This document shows, in pieces, positions 1 through 11,452 of a stretch of DNA of 64,000 nucleotides. Numbering within the stretch: the first letter of the stretch is position 1; every line of letters begins with the position of its first letter. The stretch is from Eulemur rufifrons (taxonomy: Eukaryota; Chordata; Mammalia; Primates; Lemuridae). The position numbers and the translations under genes are program-made. The stretch covers positions 5,698,501-5,762,500 of the forward strand of contig NC_091002.1 of NCBI RefSeq assembly GCF_041146395.1, given 5' to 3'. The notes under the pieces were generated by a model, which was not told where the DNA came from, ran no database searches, and saw nothing but the letters and a program-made list of their open reading frames with translations.

Positions 1-129
1 GGAAGGGGCTCAGCCAGGCCACTGCCCACCCCGCCCACGCGGACCCTCCAAGGGCCCACAAGTTCATTTGCTCGTCTTACACCTGGCAGCCCTGAGCGCT
101 GAGCCTTGATGAGACTAAGGAGATCTGTG
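1..129. other. GC-rich unique sequence, nothing recognised
   Basis: GC-rich leading edge of the window with no repeat or exon signature that I can support. Confidence 0.5.
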
Positions 130-450
130 AGGAAGACCCTATTGATTTTAATTACCCAGAAACAGCCCACAGGGACAAAGGACTTTGGCTGTTTATTTAG
201 CCGGCCATGCTGCACTATTGTGGAAGGAGAGATCAAATCAGCCACCCTCATTATTACTATAATAATAAGGCCAAAATGCTGCTCGGGGCTGAGGGCATTT
301 TTTTAAAGCAATAACCTCACTGCTCCGCCCCCTCACGCCCCTCCCCAGCAGGCTCGAACAACCAGGAGCAATTACATGCTGTCGATATTAATTCAATTAA
401 ATCCAGGTTATTTATTGGGTATTATGGAAAAGGATTCTCTGGCCTTACAG
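130..450. promoter_or_regulatory. AT-rich island, candidate conserved non-coding element
   Basis: Repeat-free AT-rich stretch inside GC-rich DNA. It carries several TAAT-core motifs (GATTTTAATTACC near 143; ATATTAATTCAATTAAATCC near 385) and an ATTATTACTATAATAATAAGG block near 250. Such islands are typical of developmental enhancers bound by homeodomain proteins. The composition is seen directly. The enhancer role is inferred and conservation has not been tested. Confidence 0.4.
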
Positions 451-631
451 AGACGGGGCATGACTGAGGGAGTGAGCAGGATACGGAGCCGCAAGCAAAA
501 TTGATTGTGGGCATGTGCCAGCACACCAGCTTGTCTCTAGGGAGGTGGCGGGAGGGTGGGGGCCATGTGGGTGCTGCTTAGGTGGCATTTCTTCTGGTGC
601 TGGGATGGAAGCCCGGTCAGAAGGTGTTTGA

Positions 632-712
632 GTGTTTGAGCTCTTCTACGAACTGCCTGGGTGGACTTGGGCAAATTGTCCAACATTTCTGACTTTTGAC
701 TCTGCAGCTGAA
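632..712 (+). repeat. MIR SINE fragment
   Basis: It resembles the central MIR region: a short exon-like stretch, then TGGACTTGGGCAAATTGTCC, the counterpart of the MIR phrase for tGTGACCTTGGGCAAGTT. Short and old. Confidence 0.5.
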
Positions 713-718
713 AACTGG

Positions 719-1215
719 TTTTGCGTGGTGATGGTGACCACCGACGTTGACAACGGTGGTGGCGATAATGAAGATGACAAAGGAATAATTAAGGGAATGA
801 TGGAAATGACAGCAATGGTGACAGTGATGGTAATAGATGATAGTGATAGTAAAAATGACAAAGATCATTATTGGGTTGATTAATTACAATGGCAATGATG
901 ATGATAGTGATGGGGTGATGGTGGTGGGGATGATGATGGTGGTGATGGTCATGATCTTGATGGTGGTGATGATGGTGATGATGGTGGTGATGATGGTGAT
1001 GATGATGATGGTGGTGATGATGATGGTGATGATGATGATGGTGGTGATGATGTTGATGGTGATAATGTTGATGGTGGAGATGGTGGCGATGATGATCATG
1101 GCGGTGATAGTGATGGTGGTGGTGATGATGATGATGGTGAGGGTGATGGTGATGATGGTGATGGTGATGATGGTGGTGATGGGTGAATATGGGCAATGAT
1201 GATGTGAGTGATAAT
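719..1215 (+). repeat. GAT/GGT trinucleotide array (about 0.5 kb)
   Basis: An imperfect array of GATGGT, GATGAT and GGTGAT units. It is purest from about 893 to 1200, with degenerate shoulders. Read on the minus strand one frame gives a run of histidine codons, and on the plus strand methionine/valine runs. These are by-products of the repeat and not proteins. A second, larger array of the same type lies at 43729-44470. Confidence 0.95.
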
Positions 1216-2149
1216 GGGAATGATGTTTCCATTGCTGATGTCAAACTGTTGCCATTAGATTAAGTGGGATAATGGGTTTTTAATACCTTAGTAGAGCACA
1301 CAAGTGCAAGAATCTGAATGAAATGGGAGCCACCAATTTGAAGGCCATGGATGAGCACAGTGCCTGTGGCAAGAGGGCAATGAATGGCCCAATGTGTGGG
1401 GCCCTGCCTCATGGGGAGAGCAGGCCATGTGTGCTGGTGGCACCTCCCACCCTAGGCTGAGGATGCAAGGTCTGGAGGTGGCTGCCAATACTAAGAGACA
1501 GAGAGAAGTGTTGGTTGAATGCCCAGTAGGGTCTGGGCGCTGTGCTAAGAGAGCTCTACTCAGGTCCCCTCATTTAGTCCTCATAGCCCTTGGGGCCAGG
1601 GACATTTTGGGTGACCAGACATCTGGTTCTCCTAGATAGTTCCTGTCTACAATGGCCAGTCAGGTATAGTTTTACACATCTTCCTCCACTCTTTCCTTGG
1701 GATGGTAGATCATAAGCCAGCTCAGCAATGTCAGTTTCTCCCTCATTATACAGATACAAGTGCTGAGACTCCGAGAAGCTAAGGATGTTAATCCAGGTCT
1801 GCTGGTGGCTTTAAGCAGCCCTTCTCCTGCCTAGCTCAGGGCTTCCTGGTGAGGGGAGAGGCACGGGGCCTTGGGAGTCTGAAGGCTGGAAGGGCACTGC
1901 AGAGCCACTGCCTGGTTTTATGGAGACTCTAGGGTGGGGAGTGGAATCCTGGGGGCTGGCTCCTGTCTGGTGATGTGGCTGGGACTGACAGGGGATTCTG
2001 GGTGGATTCAGGTAGCCCCAGGACAGTGGGGTGTAGATGTGGGAACTCAGAGGGACATGGGAGGAGCAGGGAGCTTGGGAGGGGAGATGGGGGGGAGGTG
2101 GGCAGAAGCCATGGGCCTGGGAACCGAGCAGGGATTTCACCAACACCCT
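1216..2149. other. Unique sequence with a MIR scrap
   Basis: Mostly unremarkable GC-rich sequence. At about 1735-1812 an antisense MIR-like piece can be read (cattatacagat..., ctgagactccgagaagctaag, aatccaggtctg). No exon is recognised. Confidence 0.45.
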
Positions 2150-2545
2150 GGGTATATTACTGTCCTTGGCTGCCATGACAAAGTACCACACCTGGGTGGC
2201 TTAAAACAACGGAAGTATGTTCTCTCACACTCTGGAATCCAGAGGTCTGAAATCCAGGTGCAGGCAGGGCCATGCTCTCTCTGAAGGCTCTAGGGGAGGA
2301 TCCCTCCAGCCTCTTTCCAGCTCCTGGTGGCTGCGGCCATCCTAGGCATGCCCTGGCCAGTGGCATCACTCCAGTGTCACCTCTGTCTTCACACAGTCTG
2401 CTCTGTGCATGTGCCTCCACGTCTCCGTCTTCTCTTCTTATAAGAACACCTTATAAGGCCCACTCTAATCCAGTGTGACCTCATTTTCACCTAACTACAC
2501 CTGCAAAGACAATTTCCAGGTAAGTCACATTCACGGGTTCTGGTG
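2150..2545 (-). mobile_element. MaLR-type LTR relic (MLT1-like), antisense
   Basis: The piece begins with GCTGCCATGACAAAGTACCA and GGTGGCTTAAAACAACGGAA, continues through CTCTGAAGGCTCTAGGG and ATGACCTC-type segments, and ends with GACAATTTCCAGGTAAGTCAC. This order is the reverse complement of the MLT1-type LTR 3' end towards its 5' end. It is an old endogenous-retrovirus-like LTR with no coding capacity. Confidence 0.7.
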
Positions 2546-3120
2546 GACATGAAGTATAGAGGGCACTATCCAGCCCAGTATGCTGGATACACAGGCTGGA
2601 GCCCGGGGCCCAGAGGCTGTGGTGCTGACAGCCAGCATGGCTGGTGGCCTGGTGGTCAGTGCTGGTGACCTCTCCAGAGGTCACTGTCCTTGTGTACACA
2701 CCTGACTGTGCTCTGCACTCTCAGACGATGTTCTGCCCCCGGCCTTGAACCGCAGCCAGAGCTCAGCATCATTGACAGCCTGGTGGCCGCTGCCACCCTC
2801 GGGCTGTGTGTGTGCTGCCGCTGGCTCCCGAGGTGGGCTGTGTGCGGCCTCAAGTAGGACACCGTGTCTAACCGGCCGAGATTGACCTGTTTGGGGCTCC
2901 TCACTGCAGCTGAGCGATTTGATCCAAGCCCCAGACAGCAGTCAGGGCAGTAATTGGATGTTATGAGATCGGACGGAGGGCCACTCTCCAAGGAGGGGGC
3001 AGCTCATGGCCGCGGGCGGCCAGAGGAGGGGGCTGTGACCAGCAGGTGGGGGCGGGGCAGCCGCTGTCCACTGGAGATAAGCCCCTCATCCTCAGCCCCT
3101 AATCTCCTGCTGGGGTCACG
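2546..3120. other. GC-rich unique sequence, nothing recognised
   Basis: No repeat family, RNA gene or exon could be supported here. Confidence 0.5.
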
Positions 3121-3340
3121 GACAGAGCCTGAGGCAAGACAGAATGAATGTGGCCGCCATCTACCCGTCTACCCAGCCCTGCTATCCCGAGGGTGCTGTA
3201 CAATTAGTTTTAAATATCAATTTCACGGCTGCTCCCAGGAGGGGACAAGCAGGCAGCCTTCACCCACTGCAAACCCGGGCGTTTCTTGCCAGCTTCAACT
3301 TTGTAAGAAAAGGCAGAAGCCATCAAGGATGTATCTAGCA
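3121..3340. promoter_or_regulatory. Weak candidate conserved element
   Basis: A short AT-rich core (GTACAATTAGTTTTAAATAT near 3198) followed by ATTTCACGGCTGC, set in GC-rich unique DNA and free of recognisable repeats. The regulatory role is inferred only from composition. Confidence 0.3.
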
Positions 3341-3735
3341 AGCAGCACCACCTCCTCTGGGGTCTTCGGAATCGGCCTCAAGTCTCCCTGCCCCTCCCCT
3401 GGGCCTGCCCCATCTGCCCTCCCACGCCCTCACCTTCATCCAACAATCCCTCTGTCTCCTTCCCCTCCTCCGTGAAGCCCTCAGGGATAGCACTGAGCAA
3501 TGCTCCTTCCTTCGCTCCCCACCTGGGGCCGGCGCCTATAGGACTCCTTAGAGGGGAATCCAGCGAGGGTGGGGTGCAGCCTGCCCTCAGGGTGCAGCTC
3601 CCAGGCCTGGCTGGCCACTGGGTGGGGTCCCCACACTGCCTAAGCTGGTGTCACCAGACGTCACGGCGGGCAGCTTGTGCGGCAGGGGGACCCGGTGTCC
3701 GTGCGGCTCTCACCCGGCAGTGCGCCACAGCCGCA
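3341..3735. other. GC-rich unique sequence, nothing recognised
   Basis: C-rich sequence with no supported feature. Confidence 0.5.
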
Positions 3736-3912
3736 GGCAATTTATCTCCGTCTCCCCGCTCTTAAAACACTTTTATCAAAATTGGTGGTCACACCGCGGT
3801 GAACCGTGGTGGCCTCAATCTTAAATGCCGCGCTGCAGATTTTAATTTGGGGAAGATTAATGCGCTCGCGGCATCAGCGGCGTGCCTGTTATCGGGCCTG
3901 ACGAGTGTCAGC
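3736..3912. promoter_or_regulatory. Candidate conserved non-coding element
   Basis: It contains CTTTTATCAAAATTGG, an imperfect palindrome CACCGCGGTGAACCGTGGTG at about 3791-3810, and TTTTAATTTGGGGAAGATTA near 3840, with CpGs kept (CGCTCGCGGCATCAGCGGCG). AT-rich motifs beside retained CpGs in unique DNA suggest constraint. Function is inferred. Confidence 0.4.
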
Positions 3913-5221
3913 ACCCGCGTCCGAGTCCCAAGGGGGCTGCTGGGTGAGTGGGGGCGGCAGGATTCCTGGCCAGGCCCCCAGGCCAGACACTGCATCCCCT
4001 GAGACCCGGGATGCCACCTGGCCCACCATCCCCTGCCACTGGGCCATCGTCTCCCGGTGTGGGCATTCTGCCTCGGGGGCTCCCTCCCCTGAGCCGTGCC
4101 CCTCCTTGAAGGCAGAGGATCCCGCCCCCACGTCCAGCCCTCGGGGGCTCCCTGGCGGCAGCAGCTCCTCCGCTCCACCTCTCTGGTCCCTCCAGGCCCC
4201 CACAGCCACCCCATGCTTTCTCGCTGTGCTGCAGCAGGAGCTGTGAGAAGTCCCCGCCACTTTGCCTTGGATCCCACACCCTGTTCTCTGCACAGAAGCC
4301 AAGAGACTGGTCAGCTCTGTTCTCCCTGCTCAGAGCCTGCCAGGACGCCCCCTCCCTCCAGTCCAGCCCACCCCTTGCTCTGGCCCCTGCTGCTCTGGAA
4401 CACACACCTGGGTGCTTCTCGAGCCCAGGTATCGTGGCTGCATCCCTGTCAGGCCCTCCTCCCTGTCATCTGGGCCTCTTCTGTCCCCTGTCTAAACTTG
4501 CCCTCCCAACCCTCACTGTTCCTCCTCTGCCTGCATTGGTGTCAGGCAGCTGCTGACAGGCCTGTGGCATCGTCATTCACCACTGTCCCCCACAAGGCAG
4601 GGCCAGGCATGTCTGTGCCAGTCGCTGTGGGCCCAGCTCCCAGAGCAGGGGCACATAGTGCTGAATGTCCCCCACCCTGGCTAGGAGCATTGGGCCCTGG
4701 AGGCAGAATGGCTGCCAGGCTGGGGGGCAGGCCCAGGGACAGGGGCGTGACTCGAGGCAGGTCGGGAAGAAGGTCTGGGAGTGGGCAGCCACCTCTGGGC
4801 ACTGTAGGGAGAGGCTGGAAGGGCCGGAAGGGCCAGGCCAAGCTGCCCTCCTGGATGCTGGCCTGGCCCTGGGCTCTGAGCTCCCAGGCCCCACCCTGCC
4901 CCACCTAGGACCTTCGTCATCCTGGATGAGGGGTCCCCAGGGATCCCCCCACAGCCCCTGGTCCTTCTCACCCTCTGCTCTGGGCCCCAGTGGCCACAGG
5001 CAGCAGGACAGGGCTGGGTGGTCGTCACAGGACACTCCAGCCCTGACCCAGGAGTCCAAGCCCTGAAGCGCAAGGCCGGAGCTCTGTCCACCTTCTCTGG
5101 CACCGCAGGGTCTGCTCCAATGGGCCTTGAATGTGTCGTTGCATTTTGCCCTTATTATTAAAAACTAGTGAACCTGCTGGTTCCAATGACAAGAGGCACT
5201 GTGGATGTCTGCTCATTCCTT
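3913..5221. other. GC-rich unique sequence, no supported gene
   Basis: GC-rich DNA with long frames open on both strands at once, which is what a low density of TAA/TAG gives. No protein family is recognisable in any frame. Confidence 0.5.
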
Positions 5222-5231
5222 CATTTGCTCG
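5222..5231. repeat. Target-site duplication of the Alu, left copy
   Basis: CATTTGCTCG, repeated exactly at 5573-5582. It marks the insertion boundaries of the Alu. Confidence 0.85.
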
Positions 5232-5572
5232 TTTTTTTTTTTTTTTTTTTTTTGAGACAGAGTCTCACTCTGTTGCCCAGGCTAGAGTGAGTGCCGTGGC
5301 ATCAGCCTAGCTCACAGCAACCTCAAACTCCTGAGCTCAAGTGATCCTCCTGTCTCAGCCTCCCGAGTAGCTGGGACTACAGGCATGCGCCACCATGCCC
5401 GGCTAATTTTTCTATATATATTTTTAGCTGTCCATATAATTTGTTTCTATTTTTGGTAGAGGTGGGGTCTCGCTCTTGCTCAGGCTGGTCTCGAACTCCT
5501 GAGCTCAAACGATCCGCCCACCTCGGCCTCCCAGAGTGCTAGGATTACAGGCGTGAGCCACCGCGCCCGGCC
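5232..5572 (-). mobile_element. Alu SINE, strepsirrhine (lemur-type), antisense
   Basis: Full dimeric Alu in antisense: a poly-T run, then GAGACAGAGTCTCACTCTG, the left-right arm order, and the terminal CCACCGCGCCCGGCC. The right arm carries the extra TATATATATTTTTAGCTGTCC block and a TTTGTTTCTATTTTTGGTAG stretch, which I associate with lemur Alu. A 10-bp duplication, CATTTGCTCG, flanks it at 5222-5231 and 5573-5582. Confidence 0.92.
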
Positions 5573-5582
5573 CATTTGCTCG
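5573..5582. repeat. Target-site duplication of the Alu, right copy
   Basis: CATTTGCTCG, an exact match to 5222-5231. Confidence 0.85.
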
Positions 5583-8500
5583 TTCATTCAGTGATACCCA
5601 TGGAATTCTCACTACTGGGGGTGCTGTGGGGAGCAGCAGAAGGGCCCCGCCCTGCCTGGGAGCCACGTGTGCGGTCCCACGTGGTCTGAGCGTGCCAACG
5701 CTTGGTGGTGGGGCAGTCGTGGGGTCCTGGGGCTCCCCAAGGCTGCCATGCTGGGCAGGGACGGAGTGGGTGGGGGAGGCGAGGCTGGACACAGAGATGG
5801 AGGGGCGGCGGTGTCCAAGCAGGGAAGGACACGCCCAGGTTGGCCTTTGCCCAGGCCCCTCTGGTGGCAGCGTGGAGGCAGATGGGACAGTAGGGTGCAG
5901 GGGTCAGCAGAAGACCGTGTAGAGGCCCCTTCAGCTGTCCAGGCAAGAGACAGGGACCGGCAGGGGTGTGTGATCAGAGAGCTGTTTACTGTGAAATCTC
6001 CCTCTGGTGATGCAGGGACGAGGGAGGTTTGAGGACCCCGGCTGCTGGCCTGAGTGCAGGAGCTCAGGGGGCTTTGCAGGCTGGGGACAGGTGAGCAGGC
6101 AGGGCAGGTGTCCAGGCCTGGGCATATGAAGCTAGGCAGGCTGGGCAGGAGGGTGTCATCCTCAGGTCCCTAGAGCTGGAGGCAGGTGCCCTTCCTGGGC
6201 ATGGTGCCAGCAGAGGAGGAGACCTGGGAGCAGGTGAAACGCAGGCCAAGGGATACAGGACAGCTCCGGGGCCACCTCCAGAAAGGTGGGCCCATTAGCA
6301 CAGGCGGCGTGGCTGGAGTGCTTGTGAGTGTGTGCTCACAGCTACTCTGCCCGAGTGCCCAGGAGGACTTCTTGGGGGAGGAGGCTCGTGAAGGGTAAGA
6401 ACTGGGGAAAGGACGTGTGGGGCAAAGGCAGGGCAGGAAGAGGCACTGGAGTGACTGTGGCGGTGGACAAGGCACAGGCTTTGCAGAGCAGCTGACCTTC
6501 ACCCTTGGGTGACAGGCAGGGCGACTTGTCACACCGTGGTTGAGGATAACCCCGGTGGTGGGTGTGGGGGGAGGGGGTGGCAGCCCTGCCAGGGAGGTCC
6601 CTCCTCACTCACAGCTTCTGATGGTTCCTGTGCCACCCAGGAAGGGGACCAAGTCCTTCCTTGGTCCTGAGCCCACACCCATGCGCACCCCCAGCCACCT
6701 GGCCTCCGGGCCGCTGCTCCAGCACCCACGCCGCTCCACGCGGGCGCCCTCGCGGCCTCCTCTGTGAGGCTCTCCCCTCCCACCGGCCCCGGCACGCGGC
6801 CCTCGCCTGCGCTGTCTTTCTCCGTCGTGGGTACTGGCAAGACATCCTAGCTGTTTTCTGAATTTACTTTCTATCAATATTATCCATCTCACCTGCCGGC
6901 CTCATCTAAGGACGTGACAAACCTGAGGGCTCAGTAGCCCTGCCTGTCCCGCTCCCGCCCTGTGCCGGCTCCCACCGCGACAGGTGCTCAGCGCGCCTTG
7001 CTGAGTGCGGAGTGGGAGGGCGCAGAAGCATCTACTCCCAGCCTCCCCGAAGGCGTGTGCAGGGCCTGGCCTTCCCCTTGCACAACCAGGAGTGGTGTCT
7101 TCCTCCACGTGGAGGAAGCAGAGTCACAGCTGCCCTCTCCCTGGCCCGTCATGGCTGGCTCAGGGAATAGGTGACCGCAAGGGGGGACATCCTGGCTCAG
7201 TGGATTGGAAACTTGCAACTCAGAGGAGACTCAGCGTCCCTCCGTGGCAGGAGGCAGTCCCTTCGGCTTCATACGTCCGTCCCTCCGCCTGCTCAGGCCA
7301 CCTGCGGGTACAAAGCCATCACTCTGAGCAGAGATGTGGTCCCAAGGATGGGGTGGGGAGGTCCAGCCAGAGGCCTCCTCTCGCCCCTGCTCACTACCCC
7401 ATCCTTGGAGGTCATGGGGTCAATACTGACCCTCTGGTGACTCCCTTTGTGAGTCGGTGCTTCCCTGGGCAGTGCCCACCCCCAGCCTGGACTCGTGGGC
7501 CCAGCCTTCCCTCTGCCTCACCAAGGGGCCCCGGGAGGTGGCCTCAGGGCTGTCTGCATCTCCAAGGTGTGTGGGACACAGTGGGGTACCCCAGAGATCC
7601 TGGCAGGCCCTCCTGACCTGTCCCCCACACCTCAGTCCACCCACCAGAGGGGCCTCCAAGCGTTCAGGGTGGGATGCGGCTGCAGGCCTAGAAATGCTTG
7701 GAAGGCTGCCAAGACCACACAGCTCAAGGCCAAGTTCTGGGGCTCCTCGGACCCTGGTCCTGCCCTTCTCCACTCTGACCCACGGGGACCCCAGGTGGGC
7801 TTGGGTGCCCCAGGAGGAGCCCCTCGTGGGGCTGAGCAGGGCTGCACATGTGCACGGGCCAGTGAGGCCACAGCGGGGTCCACCCAGGGAAGGCAGGCTG
7901 AGCATTTTTGCCCAGGCTGGGTGTCTCTGGCTCCATCCTGAATTCCGTCTCTCTGCCTTAGTTCCCTCCCTTGGGGAAGACACTGGGGCAGTCGCCCCCT
8001 CCCCACCTGCTCCAGCTGGGTTAGTCTTCCCAGTCCACCTGCTGCTCGGCAGCCACTTGCTCTGGGGACCCCCTTGCCACCATCATGGGAGGCCACCTTG
8101 GGTCTGGATGGGCCACTCTCTGGCTCCTGGTGCAGCCCCTGGGGCCCAGAAGGCTCTGTCAAGGGTCTCCTTCCCTCCCCCAGGGAGCAAAACCGCAGAA
8201 CTGCTGCATCCTGGCCGGGCCAGGAGGACATGGAGCCTCCGCACATCCCATCCTGATGCATCCGTCGGATTCCTGGTCTCGAACCACAGAAACCACAGCT
8301 GACTTGTGTCACCGGAATTGCTGGAAGGAATCGGTGGGCAGTGGGGTGGGATTGAGTGGGCTGGGACCCCTGGTGCCACCTCAGGGCCCACCTGGCTGGC
8401 CCGCTGTGTTGCCCTTGCACCAGGGTCCCAGGAGGGTGCATCCTGGGTGCAGCCAGAATGGGGTCACAGAGCCTGTCCCTGTGGCCTCCACGGCATACAA

Positions 8501-8704
8501 AGGGCCCTAGAGTCACACTCACCGGGTGCAGGAGAGGTGCTCTCCCTGTGGATTCTGGGTGCTGCTGGGAAGGGCACCACTGCAGGGGTGTCGGGGTCTC
8601 TATGGCCCTGACGCCCAGGCTTGACCTTCAGTCCTGGCCCCTGGAACCCAGAGGGAGACGCCTACCCCACCTCCACCCCACCAAAGGCCACTAGGACCCT
8701 CATG
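5583..8704. other. GC-rich unique sequence, no supported gene
   Basis: Three kilobases of GC-rich DNA without a recognisable gene. A small AT-rich patch (GTTTTCTGAATTTACTTTC near 6852, followed by ATCAATATTATCCATC) stands out but is too short to call. Long frames such as the one at 7457-8302 show no family resemblance and overlap equally open frames on the other strand. Confidence 0.5.
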
Positions 8705-9240
8705 TTGGGAAAATGGTGTCCAGCAAGAACTGTGGGAGGAATTCATGGGCTTAATTTGGTGGAGAAACCCCATTTGTGTTTTCCAAGATTGTTCATGAAA
8801 CCCCCACATACAATTTGGAAGCCTAGTAAGTCATTAGTAATGCAATAAATAACAGACTCTCGAGCTCAGCAAAAGCCCTCAAGAGCGCAGGGCCCCTTGC
8901 CTGCCAGGAGCTGGGGCAGACACCGGCCCCCCAGCCCCCCGGAAGAGGGCTAGGCCACCCCCAGTGCCCCCAGTGTGGGAGTCAGCAAGTGTGGCAGAAC
9001 TGGGCTCAGGAAAATGAGTTCAGCATCTTTCAGGGAACAGAATCATTGAGCTTACAGACTAAATTTAACAGCCTAATAGAAATATGCAGGTGAAGGTACA
9101 ATTAATTTTAATTACTAGACTATACATTGTTGGTTGCACAGCCATGAGTAAAATTAAAATGGCAATCACAATTAGAAAATTGCAACCTCATTGTGCAACA
9201 AATTAGTCACAAATTAAAAGTGCGGGCACCATTATGCCTT
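8705..9240. promoter_or_regulatory. AT-rich island, candidate conserved non-coding elements
   Basis: Two AT-rich cores, about 8705-8870 and 9045-9240, separated by a C-rich spacer. The second holds TACAATTAATTTTAATTACT near 9098, then AAAATTAAAATGGCAATCAC and CAACAAATTAGTCACAAATT, a dense run of TAAT and ATTA motifs. No transposon family matches. An enhancer-like role is inferred. Confidence 0.5.
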
Positions 9241-10611
9241 TCCTTATTGCTTTACGGCCATTCCTGCCTCCTGCGGCCTTTGTCTGCCCGGTGCCTGTCC
9301 ACCTCCTGGGGCTTATCTCAGTCTCGATCACTGGCACCATCCCAGGGGAGTCTGTCAGCAGGGCCTCCTGTCACCAGAGCCTGGGGCTGGGGTTTCCTTG
9401 GTCCGGTTGGCTGTTTCGGGGACAGAGGGTCTTGAGATGAGAACAAGAGGGGCCCAGGGGCTTGGCCCAGGTGAGGAACGGACCCCTGTCCAGGCTGCTG
9501 CCCGGGGGAGCCTCCGCCCAATGTGCCTGCCCCCCATCCTTCCCTTCCCACCAGGAGGGGGGCTCCACAGATGCCTGCTCAGGGCACAGCTTCAGCAAGG
9601 CAGGAGCCCACCTGGGTGGCTGGAGAGCCCTGGACAAGGAGAAGAGGGAATGCTCAAGGCTGCCCTGAATGTCCTTCCTGGGTGTGGGGACAGATGTCAT
9701 CCCTGTGTGCCCTGCAGGTGCTCCTGCCTTCTCTCTCCCGCCCTTGGGCAAGCGCGGCTGCAGGGAGCCAGGAGACCTCAGCCCAGCCTCACCGTGTGGC
9801 CCAGACCCCGACGTCCACTCAGTGATTCCACCAGGGCCTCCAGACACCCCAAATCAAACTCAGCCAATACTGGAGCACAGGGTCTCACTCCAGGGCACCT
9901 GGCTCGAGCCAGGGCCACTGCTGTGCACCCTCACCAGCCCCCATCTGCCCCAAGCCTCGATTTACCTTGAGGGTCTCTCAGCTTGCCCATCCCCCATCTC
10001 CAGGCTAGACTTAGACACCTGTCAAAATGGAGACCTGGCTGGTTCCTCCCCTACTTGGGAGCCTCTAGCAGTTCCCCGTGGCCTGGAGCAGGTCTCACCC
10101 CCTCAGCCCCGGGTCCTCAGTGTCTGGCTGCCATTCTGTGCCCTCCAGCCAGGGCGCCCCTCCAGACCCAGCGTCCACAGCCCCCAGCACACAGCTTTTG
10201 TGCCTGCTGTTCCCTCCACGAAGACGCGAGGCTGTGCAAACTCCACGGATCCCTGCATCTCAGACGGACACCTTGAGGGGCCTGTGGCTGCTGGAGGGTA
10301 GAGAACAGGTGGCTCCTCAACGTGGAGCCCCACGGAGGCCAGCGTGGTAACCAGGCGCTGGGGACATGGGACCCCAGGAGATGCCGGGAGGAGAGCAAGG
10401 CCCATGGAGAGTGGGGTGGGTGGGTCTGACCCCTCCCTGACCCAGAGTCCGCACTCAGGCCTGCGGCACTCCACTTTCTCCCTGGAAAGGTCATTAATGC
10501 CCCGGAATCTATGGGGGCTCAGCCATGATCCAGAATCAAGACATAAAGAAGAAAGTACAGCGGAAATCGCTGCTTCAAAGCCACACGCAATTCACTGGAA
10601 AATAAAGGAGG
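9241..10611. other. GC-rich unique sequence, no supported gene
   Basis: Unique GC-rich DNA with open frames on both strands but no recognisable protein or RNA feature. Confidence 0.5.
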
Positions 10612-10692
10612 ACCTCCCTCCTCCCCCTTCCTCCTCCCTCCTCTCCCTTCCTCCTCCCTCCTCCCCCTTCCTCCTTCCTCCTCCCCTCCCGC
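10612..10692 (+). repeat. Polypyrimidine (CCT-rich) tract
   Basis: An uninterrupted C/T run built from CCTCCTCCC and CTTCCTCCTCC units. It is a homopurine-homopyrimidine tract that could adopt triplex DNA. Confidence 0.9.
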
Positions 10693-11084
10693 CTGTCTTC
10701 CCAGTCAGTCCACACCCTCCCTGGGGGCCCTCTCAGTCTTGTTCCTGCTGGGCCCAGCCCGGCCAGACACACTGGGTGCTCATACAGTCCTGGCCCAGCA
10801 GGAAGCCTCTGGCCTGACCGAACAGGTGCCTGGGTCTGTGTGGAGTGTGGTCAAGGGGCTATTTGCAAAGGTGTGGGCAGCGTCAGGGGAACCTGACTGG
10901 GGATGGCAGACTGCTAGGGCTGGCCACGGGGTGGGCCTGATGGCTGAAGGCTGGCGCTGTCACCAGGGCCAGGGCCAGGGACTGCTGAGAGACAAAGGCA
11001 GGCAAGGTCTTACCTTCACCTGGCCAGCGCCACACTGCAATGACTGCTGTAGCTCCAGCATGAGCCTCCACACCAGGGAGCACG
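10693..11084. other. GC-rich unique sequence, nothing recognised
   Basis: No repeat or gene signature that I can support. Confidence 0.5.
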
Positions 11085-11114
11085 AGTCCTTGCACTTTGT
11101 CCTTCTTTTGAAAG

Positions 11115-11452
11115 TTTTTTTTTTTTTTTTTTTTTGGAGACAGGGTCTTGCTCTTTTGCCCAGGCTAGAGTGCTGTGGCGTTAGCCTAGCTCACAGCAAC
11201 CTCAAACTCCTGGGCTCAAGCAATCCTCCTGCCTCAGCCTCCCGAGTAGCTGGGACTATAGGCATGCGCCACCATGCCCGGCTAATTTTTTTCTGTATAT
11301 ATTTTTAGCTGTCTAGATCATTTCTTTCTATTTTTAGTAGAGTCGGGGTCTCACTCTTGCTCAGGCTGATCTCGAACTCCTGACCTCGAACGATCCTCCC
11401 GCCTCGCCTCCCAGAGTGCTAGGATTACAGGCATGAGCCACTGCGCCCGGCC
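11115..11452 (-). mobile_element. Alu SINE, strepsirrhine (lemur-type), antisense, inside L1M
   Basis: Poly-T from 11115, then GGAGACAGGGTCTTGCTC, both arms, and CACTGCGCCCGGCC at the end. It has the same right-arm extension as the copy at 5232-5572. The flanks share TGAAAG (11109-11114 and 11453-11458, possibly two bases longer into the T-run). The L1 phrase TTTTGAAAGTTGTTTTGATGA is restored when the Alu is removed. Confidence 0.92.

Noticed and set aside
789..1244. Minus-strand open frame rich in histidine
   Set aside because: It is a reading of the GAT-type trinucleotide array in one frame. The other frames give Met/Val or Ile/Thr runs of the same length.
7457..8302. 281-codon open frame, plus strand
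   Set aside because: An overlapping 296-codon frame is open on the minus strand over the same bases, which indicates low stop density and not coding.
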